Positions 7,762 through 13,635 of a stretch of DNA of 15,231 nt are shown in pieces. The notes beneath the pieces are model-generated. The model ran no database searches. It was not told where the DNA came from and worked only from the letters and a program-made list of their open reading frames with translations. Within the stretch, counting starts at the first letter, position 1. Every line of letters begins with the position of its first letter. The position numbers and the translations under genes are program-made. The DNA lies in the NCBI GenBank assembly GCA_003649445.1, contig QMRV01000050.1, forward strand, positions 1 through 15,231, given 5' to 3'. This DNA is from Thermoprotei archaeon (GTDB lineage Archaea; Thermoproteota; Thermoprotei; Thermofilales; B15-G2).

Positions 7762-7843
7762 TAAGTATAAATGCTTAAAACTTCTTGAAGAAAACATGGC
7801 TCTGAAGGTAATGATAGAGCTAAATCTTTGCCGAGTAGACTGA
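7762..7843 (+). pseudogene. Orphan promoter with 15-codon ORF, possible gene remnant
   Basis: TAAGTATAAATG (7762-7773) is a good TATA box 26-28 nt before an ATG at 7796. The ORF reads MALKVMIELNLCRVD and stops at TGA 7841-7843. The spacing is exactly that of a leaderless archaeal gene, yet the frame is too short for a normal protein and the HAD gene ends on the other strand at 7858. It may be the 5' stub of a gene whose remainder was lost, a tiny peptide, or a promoter for a small RNA. The LNLC-R pattern recalls the start of ferredoxin-type cluster motifs, but this is too short to claim. Confidence 0.3.
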
Positions 7844-7857
7844 ATTAAGGTAGCTGC

Positions 7858-8655
7858 TTATTCAATTAATCTATATTTCTTGAGAATATCAAGAACTCCT
7901 TTTCCACAGGAAAAGGGGGATACATAACCCCCTCTCCTTAAGACCACTTCTTTTACTTCCTCTACTGCATTTGAAACTGTTGCTGGAATAAAGCCGTACT
8001 TGCTGTCAAGCATATCTAAGTCGTGTACACAGTCACCTACGCAGAGCACTTCATTGTAGTCTATACGCCAGTAGTCTGCTAGTTCTCTAAGAGTCTCTCC
8101 TTTGCCTGCAGAAGACAGTATTACTTGAAGTAATGCCCATACTCTACTACATTTTAGTTTCAAGCACTTTTCTCTTATTTTTTCATTCAAATACTTTTCT
8201 GCCCATCTAGCTTCTTCTGAGCTCTCGAATTTTAATCCAGCTAAGTGTCTTTCGCATGCAATTTCCTCGCTAACCCATATTTTTACATTAAATCCCCTTT
8301 CTTTAAGCTCTTTTTCAGTTTCTTCAAGGAGCTTCATTATTGAAGGTAGCAGGCGTTTCCATTCTCTTTCGATTTTAAGGTAGTGTTCAAGGTAAGGTCT
8401 GTAGCCTTTCTCTACAAGAAAATATATCTCCTGCTCATTAGCTATTAAAGCATGAGGAACTCCAGCGCAAGCTCCTAGCTTATTAGCATTCAAGTACTTT
8501 ACTTGATCAGGAAGAGGTCTGCCTGAGGCTGTGGTTACCTTTACTCCCTTCTTAGAGAGCTTTATGAGAGCTTCTCTAAGCTCCGGTAATATTGTCTTGT
8601 CCCACTCTAACATAGTGCCGTCTAAATCTAGTGCAACTAGTTTAATTTTCGTCAT
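7858..8655 (-). CDS. HAD superfamily (Cof/sucrose-phosphatase-like) phosphatase
   Basis: 265 residues. HAD motifs: I ALDLDGTML (Asp10 nucleophile, Asp12), II TTASGR (41-46), III Lys185 in AGKGETL, IV VGDCVHDLDML (Asp208, Asp212). The large middle insert (about residues 75-180) is a type C2 cap, which places it with Cof-type, sucrose-phosphate and mannosyl-3-phosphoglycerate phosphatases. Such enzymes remove phosphate from sugar phosphates. The ATG at 8655 lies 14 nt inside the end of the upstream alkaline-phosphatase-like gene, so translation is probably coupled. It is the last gene of the three-gene operon 11031-7858. It ends TAA. The specific sugar phosphate is not known; an oligosaccharide or inositol phosphate would fit the neighbours. 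Confidence 0.88.
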   Translation of the reverse strand: MTKIKLVALDLDGTMLEWDKTILPELREALIKLSKKGVKVTTASGRPLPDQVKYLNANKLGACAGVPHALIANEQEIYFLVEKGYRPYLEHYLKIEREWKRLLPSIMKLLEETEKELKERGFNVKIWVSEEIACERHLAGLKFESSEEARWAEKYLNEKIREKCLKLKCSRVWALLQVILSSAGKGETLRELADYWRIDYNEVLCVGDCVHDLDMLDSKYGFIPATVSNAVEEVKEVVLRRGGYVSPFSCGKGVLDILKKYRLIE

Positions 8656-9697
8656 AGTAGTCTTCTCTATCCTCTATCTTCATTTTAAAAATACTTTTTC
8701 CTTCACACTTATAAGGTACTTCAAGAATATCTGCTATAGTTGGAATAACGTCTATGATTTCTGCTTCCCTCACTATTTTTCCTCGATACTCTTCGGGCAG
8801 CGCGCCTCCTGATATAATAAATGTTATTCTTCTAGTTCCACCGCTGTACTTATCTGTAGGCTTATCCTCCTCGAAATCCCATACACAGCAGTCAAATGGT
8901 GCGTCGTGTCCACAGCACCAGTTAACACTTCTAGCTCCCTGTTTTCGAGCAATACTACAGCCTAAGTGATAGCCGTGGTCTGAAGCCACTACAATATATG
9001 TCTGATTCCACATTTTCCTAGACTTTAAGTAACCTATTATTTCCCCTAATATATAGTCTAGAAGCATCATGTAAGAGTGCTTTGACGTAAATGGGTTAAT
9101 GCCATGTCCTCTGACATAAGAGGGACAGCCATTAATTACATCGAATGTAGGGAAATATATTAGCATCAAATTGAAGTCGGGATTAAAGTCCATGTAGGGC
9201 TTAATGAAGTTTCTCCATAATAAGAGATCAGACCACTCGACTGTATTATGTATCGATATTTTGGTACAGTGAGGAGAAACAATAGTGTCAGGTACATAAA
9301 AGTAGCCTCTTTCATACCATCCACCAAAAGTAGCGCACTTAAGCTCACCCTTATAGTACTCTTTAGCATACTCGAAGAACCCTGTTTTCTCTTCATTGCT
9401 ATAGCCTTCAGGATTTCTCCAGTATTCTTCATCGTAGAGAGGTCTAGTGTAGCTTCCTGTAGCTAAATACCTCATGCCTTGTCTAGTCCAGCATACTCCT
9501 CTATTCCATGGCCTCACTACCCATAGGCCGTTGTCTATTAGTTCTGCAAAATGAGGTATTAGTCCTCTCTCATAGTAGCCTTTAATATTTACTGGAGGTA
9601 TTCTCTTTTCCTCGTCAACATATACTCCTTCAGCCCAGTGTCCTGGAAGCTGGTCTATAACCAGGAGTATTACTTTTACCTTAATTTTATTCGACAT
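8642..9697 (-). CDS. Alkaline-phosphatase-superfamily hydrolase
   Basis: 351 residues. The layout matches the alkaline phosphatase superfamily (nucleotide pyrophosphatase/phosphodiesterase and sulfatase branches). LLVIDQLPGHW gives metal ligand Asp15. CWTRQGMRYLATGSY (69-83) suggests Thr71 as nucleophile. Further ligands could be FPTFD (Asp186) and GHG (His198), VASDHGYHLG (Asp240, His241) and CGHDAPF (His264). IIDVIPTIADILEVP near the C-terminus is the usual closing segment. There is no CxPSR sulfatase signature, so a phosphodiesterase or phosphomonoesterase is likelier. No signal peptide, which is unusual for the superfamily. ATG has GGCGAT seven bases upstream. It starts 11 nt after the FG-GAP gene and overlaps the HAD gene by 14 nt. 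The Cys-rich stretch (NWCCGHDAPFDCCVW) might hold an extra metal or disulfides. Confidence 0.8.
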   Translation of the reverse strand: MSNKIKVKVILLVIDQLPGHWAEGVYVDEEKRIPPVNIKGYYERGLIPHFAELIDNGLWVVRPWNRGVCWTRQGMRYLATGSYTRPLYDEEYWRNPEGYSNEEKTGFFEYAKEYYKGELKCATFGGWYERGYFYVPDTIVSPHCTKISIHNTVEWSDLLLWRNFIKPYMDFNPDFNLMLIYFPTFDVINGCPSYVRGHGINPFTSKHSYMMLLDYILGEIIGYLKSRKMWNQTYIVVASDHGYHLGCSIARKQGARSVNWCCGHDAPFDCCVWDFEEDKPTDKYSGGTRRITFIISGGALPEEYRGKIVREAEIIDVIPTIADILEVPYKCEGKSIFKMKIEDREDYYDEN

Positions 9698-9708
9698 TAT
9701 ATCGCCGC

Positions 9709-11031
9709 TTAAACACGTTTACCTATAATCATTACTTTCCCGTCCTGCCTAGGGAAAACATATTCTGGCCGGCCGTCACCGTCCATATCTGTTACTCTTG
9801 AACGTACTTCACCGTTGTAAAAGAAGTCTTTACGCATAGTATCTGTGAAGTATATTTCTCTTACTTGTAGCTCATATGGATTCACTACGAATATCTTCAG
9901 TCTATGTTTAACGTCTACTCGCGGCGCTCCTCTTCGGCGAACCATTTGTTCTCCGAAAACGAACTCATATTTCCCTGAGTTAGCCCAGTCAACTGCGTGA
10001 ACTCTAGTAGGAACAACTTTGTATTTTGGATAAAGTCCCCAGTCTATTACGGTGTGTCTATGTGCTCCCAGCACCCATAGAGTCTCACCGTTTGGTCCAA
10101 GTAGCCTACTCTTACCGCGGTAGCCCCACAGCTCTGTTATGTAAATAAGGCGGCCGGGTCCTTCTGGGTTAGGTATGTGAGCTATCCACTGGCCGTGGTC
10201 AAATAAATGTGATACATCCCATACTATTTTGCCGCCCGGATACTCCATGAGAAAGCCTTTTTCAACGAGTACTTCTGGCTTGCCGTCTCCCTGGAAGTCG
10301 TCTAGCGCGACATCGTCGAAGTGAGTGTCGTCTATAAGGTCTCTTACTCTTTTCTTGAAAACTATTTTTCCTTCAGAATTTACTATAAGTAGCTCTCCTT
10401 CAACTTTAGGTGACGCGTACCTAATATGGTCTACTGTAACGAATGCTACGAGCTCGCTTTCTTCACCAGGCAACTTAAGGAAATAAAATTCGTGGCCAAA
10501 GTCTTTTCTAAGCCCCTTAATGCTCCACAGGAGCTCAAAGTCTTCATTGAAAGCGAGCAGCACCCCACCAGCTACAGCTACGCATATACCGTAAGAATCA
10601 GCAGTGCGCTTAAAGGCTCCTACCATAGGGACGGCTACACCGTAGTCATCTGTAGTCTCTACGTGTATCTCTTTCTGCCTAACTACTTCACCGTTCTTGT
10701 CTAAAGCCATTACTCTAGCGTCTCCCGGCACACCTTCGGGTAGAAGTAGCTCCTCTTTGCCATCGCCGTCTATGTCAGCGAAATCGAATATAGTTGTTCC
10801 CCAGCAACCCGTGCTCTTCAGTCTTTTTTCAAATAAAAGCTTCCCACTGATATCAAATACTTTAAGCAAATCTCCTGCAGTAGAAAGAACAGCTATTTCC
10901 TTACGGCCGTCGCCATTAATATCACCTACTTCAATTGAGTAGTTAGGATATAGTCCTAAGTCTATTAGTGCTTTACAGCAATATTCTTTAGCTTCATCTA
11001 CAATAATTTCATTTAAACTGCTCGAAGCCAC
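9709..11031 (-). CDS. FG-GAP/VCBS-repeat beta-propeller protein
   Basis: 440 residues from GTG 11031, leaderless (TATA ATTATATT about 24 nt upstream). It carries at least four calcium-binding DxDxDG-type loops, each followed by a hydrophobic strand: DINGDGRKE (37-45), DIDGDGKEE (86-94), DDFQGDGKPE (244-253) and DMDGDGRPE (415-423). Spacing fits a seven- or eight-bladed propeller as in VCBS/FG-GAP proteins and family 11 rhamnogalacturonan lyases. Such propellers bind or cleave polysaccharides or mediate binding; they are normally secreted, but no signal peptide or membrane segment is present. It is the first gene of a tight operon with an alkaline-phosphatase-like enzyme and a HAD phosphatase, suggesting a substrate-handling role. 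Lyase activity is possible but not shown. Confidence 0.78.
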   Translation of the reverse strand: MASSSLNEIIVDEAKEYCCKALIDLGLYPNYSIEVGDINGDGRKEIAVLSTAGDLLKVFDISGKLLFEKRLKSTGCWGTTIFDFADIDGDGKEELLLPEGVPGDARVMALDKNGEVVRQKEIHVETTDDYGVAVPMVGAFKRTADSYGICVAVAGGVLLAFNEDFELLWSIKGLRKDFGHEFYFLKLPGEESELVAFVTVDHIRYASPKVEGELLIVNSEGKIVFKKRVRDLIDDTHFDDVALDDFQGDGKPEVLVEKGFLMEYPGGKIVWDVSHLFDHGQWIAHIPNPEGPGRLIYITELWGYRGKSRLLGPNGETLWVLGAHRHTVIDWGLYPKYKVVPTRVHAVDWANSGKYEFVFGEQMVRRRGAPRVDVKHRLKIFVVNPYELQVREIYFTDTMRKDFFYNGEVRSRVTDMDGDGRPEYVFPRQDGKVMIIGKRV

Positions 11032-11049
11032 ATTAAACTAAACTCAGCT

Positions 11050-11097
11050 AAATATAATACACTATTTACTCGACTACCCTAACACTTAATTTAAAAT
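11050..11097. promoter_or_regulatory. Divergent promoters, propeller operon and cupin
   Basis: Minus strand: GTATTATATTT (about 11050-11060) is 24 nt before GTG 11031. Plus strand: CTTAATTTAAAAT (11085-11097) is 22-31 nt before the cupin ATGs at 11112 and 11121. Both genes look leaderless, and the shared 80 bp may allow joint control. Confidence 0.45.
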
Positions 11098-11111
11098 TCA
11101 GCGCATAGTAA

Positions 11112-11453
11112 ATGATAGCAATGTCTGTTATACACTGGGAAACAGCTAAAACTAAACAAAGAAAAGGAGATCCTGAAGGCTTAGTTAAAATCTATGTAAG
11201 TAGAGAAATTGGAGCAAAGAAGCTCAAAATGCATTTATCTGTAGTAGGGCCTGGTCAGAAGCCTCACGAACCCCATCGGCACGATGGCGAAGAAATATTT
11301 TTTATACTTGAAGGAGAAGGCAGAGCATTAATAGAAGATAGAGAATACGATGTAAAGCCTTTTACAGCAGTTTTTATACCGCCGAATAAGCTCCATGGAA
11401 TAAGAAATACTGGAGATAGACCCTTAAAATATTTGGTTATCATAGCCAAATAA
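11112..11453 (+). CDS. Single-domain cupin protein
   Basis: 113 residues. Cupin motif 1 is PHRHDGEEIFFILEGEG with metal ligands His55, His57 and Glu61; motif 2 is FIPPNKLHGIRNTG with His95. This is the small, one-domain cupin type found as sugar-phosphate isomerases, mannose-6-phosphate isomerase-like proteins, dioxygenases and sensor domains. Start may be ATG 11112 or ATG 11121 (MSVIHWE); both lie within reach of the TATA-like box at 11085-11097. It is divergent from the propeller operon and 57 bp before the winged-helix regulator. A role in sugar handling or metabolite sensing fits the context but is inferred. Confidence 0.88.
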   Translation: MIAMSVIHWETAKTKQRKGDPEGLVKIYVSREIGAKKLKMHLSVVGPGQKPHEPHRHDGEEIFFILEGEGRALIEDREYDVKPFTAVFIPPNKLHGIRNTGDRPLKYLVIIAK

Positions 11454-11511
11454 TTACAGTTTTCTGTAAAATAGTATTTTTTATATTTTTACAATATTAC
11501 AGTATACAGTA
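11454..11511 (+). promoter_or_regulatory. Promoter with TTACAG palindrome and tandem repeat (operator?)
   Basis: TTACAG-TTTT-CTGTAA (11454-11469) is a perfect 6-4-6 palindrome. Then come a TATA box TTTTTTATATTTTTAC (11476-11491, about 27 nt before ATG 11511) and TTACAGTATACAGT (11497-11510), whose TACAGTA unit is repeated in tandem (11498-11504 and 11505-11511) over the start point. The palindrome in front of the TATA box and the repeat at the transcription start resemble an autoregulatory operator for the downstream winged-helix protein. It also lies just after the cupin stop, so it could act as its terminator hairpin. Confidence 0.5.
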
Positions 11512-12059
11512 TGAGTGTAGAAGAAAGACTACGTAAGCTAGAAGAAAGAGTATCTGAAATAGAGCAGCTTATAAATAAGATAATCGAAGGGGTGCCTAAA
11601 AAAGCAACAAAAGAGCCACCTTATAAGGAGATAAGAGAGCTTCTGTTAAAGAAGTATGGAAAAATCTATGAAAAAGAATTCATTTGCCTAATTTGCTATA
11701 CCGACAAATTTGGCTAGGATTTAATATTTTCCCCTAAAGACGCTCTCAAAGTAGACACTAGAAGAGTATCTTCCGTATCTGAAGTATTAGCTAACGAGTA
11801 TAGAGTAAAGATTCTCAGAGCACTTTACGAGAAATCTAGAACTTCGAAAGAACTAAGCGATATTACAGGACTTGAGGGAGGTCAGCTTTACCACCATCTA
11901 AGAATACTTACTCAAAATAGATTTGTTGTAATGGGAAAAAGGGGAGAATACAGTATTACAGTTAAAGGAGCAGTTGCTCTCATGATTTTATCAGCTTTAG
12001 CTGAAGTACTAGTGCCTCCTCCTGAGAAAGAGCTAGAAAAGCCTTTAGACAAAGTGTAG
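11511..12059 (+). pseudogene. ArsR-like winged-helix regulator with in-frame amber codon
   Basis: One reading frame of 183 codons, broken only by TAG at 11715-11717 (codon 69). Before it: an N-terminal coiled coil MSVEERLRKLEERVSEIEQL and a short domain ending CYTDKFG. After it, 113 further codons: DLIFSPKDAL, then an ArsR-type winged helix VLANEYRVKILRALYEKS...TSKELSDITG...GGQLYHHLRIL, wing VVMGKRGEYSITVKG, and a C-terminal helix ending LEKPLDKV and TAG (12057-12059). The rest of the gene looks undamaged and has no other stop or shift. No ATG, GTG or TTG lies in frame between the TAG and the DNA-binding domain, so that domain could be made only by readthrough. It is a recent nonsense mutation, a recoded stop or a sequence error; the 68-residue product alone would lack DNA binding. 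Confidence 0.75.
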
Positions 12060-12090
12060 ATTTCATTGGAAAATGTTCTCGAGCAATAAG

Positions 12091-12507
12091 TTATTTGTCT
12101 TCTTTTTCCGTAGAGAGAAGTATTGGCCTAACTACCTCTATTCCCTTCAGGTTAAGTAGTTCTCCTATGAGCTCAGTTATTTTCTCTACTTCTCCTCTAA
12201 CAGCTATAGCTAACATACATCTTTCTTCGTCTAAGTGTACGTGAAGAGTACTAGCAACTATATCGAGATGTCTATGCTGTACTTCTGTTATTTCATGGTC
12301 TATATCTTTAACGTGATGCTGATAAACTACACCAATTATCCCGACTGCTCTTCCTTTTAGCCTCCACTTGTTTTCAGAAATAAATAGTTTGAGCGCTTCT
12401 TGAATAAGCTTAGACTTACTTTTAATATTTAGAATTTTCATGAGATTTTCTGCTTCTTGTAGAAGATCTGCTGGAATGTACACTCCCGCTTTTGTTCTAG
12501 ACCCCAT
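12091..12507 (-). CDS. nikR: Nickel-responsive transcriptional regulator NikR
   Basis: 138 residues. An N-terminal ribbon-helix-helix domain (RTKAGVYIPADLLQEAE...SKSKLIQEALKLFI, about 4-44) is followed by an ACT-like nickel-binding domain. The four high-affinity nickel ligands align exactly with E. coli NikR spacing: His78, His89, His91 and Cys97 in HRHLDIVASTLHVHLDEERC. It represses nickel uptake genes when nickel is abundant, binding as a tetramer. No nickel transporter or nickel enzyme lies in the window, so it must act on distant targets or on itself. ATG 12507 has no ribosome site; TATA box TATTTATAG is 28 nt upstream, so leaderless. A clear GTATGA-N16-TCATAC operator was not seen. Confidence 0.93.
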   Translation of the reverse strand: MGSRTKAGVYIPADLLQEAENLMKILNIKSKSKLIQEALKLFISENKWRLKGRAVGIIGVVYQHHVKDIDHEITEVQHRHLDIVASTLHVHLDEERCMLAIAVRGEVEKITELIGELLNLKGIEVVRPILLSTEKEDK

Positions 12508-12530
12508 ACGGTTTAATTAACTAGTATTAG

Positions 12531-12540
12531 CTATAAATAC
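12531..12540 (-). promoter_or_regulatory. TATA box of nikR
   Basis: Minus-strand GTATTTATAG centred about 28 nt before the ATG at 12507, with no ribosome site between. Confidence 0.5.
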
Positions 12541-12574
12541 TTCTCACACTTATTTCCAGTATCCTTACGCGATT

Positions 12575-12795
12575 TTATGTATACCGAATACTTTCAAATA
12601 CATTTATTCTTCTGTAGACTATGTAGAATTGTCCGCTGAGATTATCCATGTAGCCGTACACTCTTCTTCTAAAGTATATTTTCTTGAAAGCTATCTTCAG
12701 GGATATTTTCTAGCAATAGAAGCTTTATTCCAAGTCCTTTTCAGCTACTCTATTTCTGCCAAAATACTTACTATAGCAGCCAAGATTTTAAACTA
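12575..12795 (-). pseudogene. Relic of a GH65-gene 3' end
   Basis: The minus strand is a degraded copy of the C-terminus of the GH65 gene at 13636-15231. Joining frames gives RVAEKDLE, then KGLGIKLLLLENIPED (intact gene: KGLEVKPLLPENIS), then IAFKKIYFRRRVYGY (intact: IVFKKLFFRGKIYRL), with a stop near 12575. At DNA level 12655-12735 and 13693-13773 align over most bases, for example ttttctagcaatagaagctt against ttttctggcaatagaggctt, with one- to two-base gaps that cause the frameshifts. The plus-strand ORF at 12629-12829 is only a shadow of this relic. The VapBC pair lies between the relic and the intact gene, so the relic is either what is left of a tandem GH65 paralogue or a duplication scar from insertion of the toxin-antitoxin module. 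Confidence 0.75.
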
Positions 12796-12835
12796 TCTGC
12801 ATTATATAAATAGAAGTAAGACACTTTAATAGATA

Positions 12836-13276
12836 TTATTTTAAGTTAGATAAATATTGCTTTAATTGAGTATAAGTCATTACATTAACATATTTTTCTG
12901 CTTTTTTAACGAGCTCTTTGTCCTCAGTTACAAGTACTGCATTTAGTTTCTCTGACGCTACTATATACGATGAATCATAGAAAGTAATGTTTTCGTTAGC
13001 AGCAAGCTCAATAATTCTAAGTAAATTTAATTCATTAAAGTAAATAGGCTCAATGAGCTTTCTTCTCGTGAGATCTTTTAAAACCTCTGTAATCTCTACA
13101 GCGTCCTCTAAGCTTATTATTTTCAGTAGAGTCGACATTTTCCATAAACTATTGCCGGTCTCATAGACTGTAAGGTCTAATATATGCAACGACACTTTAG
13201 CGGCTATGCTAAGTAGTTTTTCACCGTAATCAAGTAGTAAAGGCACTAAAACCGATGCATCAAGAAGGAATTTCAT
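12836..13276 (-). CDS. vapC: PIN-domain ribonuclease toxin, VapC-like
   Basis: 146 residues with the PIN fold. Acidic active-site residues sit at the usual places: Asp6 (FLLDASVLV), Glu39 (LTVYETGN), Asp101 (TFYDSSYIVASEK) and Asp119 (AVLVTEDKEL). VapC toxins cut tRNA or rRNA with Mg2+ when released from their antitoxin. The ATG at 13276 overlaps the TGA of the upstream antitoxin gene (ATGA), the standard VapBC arrangement, so translation is coupled. Length is normal. It ends against the GH65 relic. Archaeal genomes carry many such pairs; the RNA target cannot be predicted. Confidence 0.9.
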   Translation of the reverse strand: MKFLLDASVLVPLLLDYGEKLLSIAAKVSLHILDLTVYETGNSLWKMSTLLKIISLEDAVEITEVLKDLTRRKLIEPIYFNELNLLRIIELAANENITFYDSSYIVASEKLNAVLVTEDKELVKKAEKYVNVMTYTQLKQYLSNLK

Positions 13277-13503
13277 TTTCTAACCCTGTCTTCTCTCACA
13301 AGTTTAGCTACGATAGTAGGATCTATTTTTCCTGATAAATGTAATCTAAGTCTTCTTAATTTTTCTTCAAGTCTCTTTATTTCAATTTCTTCAACATATT
13401 CTTTTAGAAATTCTCTAACAACTTCACTGACATTGATGTCGAGTTCTTCAAGTTTCTCTTTAAGCTCCTTGGGAATCCTAACAGAAATTACTACACTAAC
13501 CAA
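13273..13503 (-). CDS. vapB: VapB-like antitoxin, TTG start
   Basis: 76 residues from TTG 13503: VSVVISVRIPKELKEKLEEL is a short beta strand plus helix typical of a ribbon-helix-helix DNA-binding domain, followed by NVSEVVREFLKEY and a charged helical tail (EIKRLEEKLRRLRLHL) that would wrap the toxin. The frame is open up to ATG 13617, but residues before TTG look non-coding. A TATA box (13536-13545) lies inside that stretch, and GGTG (13511-13514) is at ribosome-site distance from the TTG, so I choose the short form. It overlaps the PIN toxin start by four bases and probably autorepresses the pair. Confidence 0.82.
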   Translation of the reverse strand: MVSVVISVRIPKELKEKLEELDINVSEVVREFLKEYVEEIEIKRLEEKLRRLRLHLSGKIDPTIVAKLVREDRVRK

Positions 13504-13535
13504 TCTTAGACACCGTATTACATTATGTATTACAG

Positions 13536-13545
13536 TACTATAAAT
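13536..13545 (-). promoter_or_regulatory. TATA box of the vapBC pair
   Basis: Minus-strand AATTTATAGTACT is centred about 26 nt before the predicted transcript start near 13515, just upstream of GGTG and the TTG start. Confidence 0.45.
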
Positions 13546-13635
13546 TTTTCTTGAAGAAATAACGACATTGATCTTAGAGATTCTGCTTATCAAACATAAA
13601 ATTTTCTCGGATAACAAGTTGGAACTGAAAATCGT

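Noticed and set aside
8531..10942. Several plus-strand ORFs of 70-93 codons opposite the propeller-AP-HAD operon
   Set aside because: All are shadows of strongly supported minus-strand genes.
12629..12829. Plus-strand ORF of 66 codons
   Set aside because: It is the antisense shadow of the GH65 relic; no promoter or ribosome site fits and the peptide has no recognisable domain.
13504..13617. N-terminal extension of the antitoxin to ATG 13617
   Set aside because: The TATA box and GGTG ribosome site lie inside it, and its residues look non-coding; the TTG at 13503 is better.
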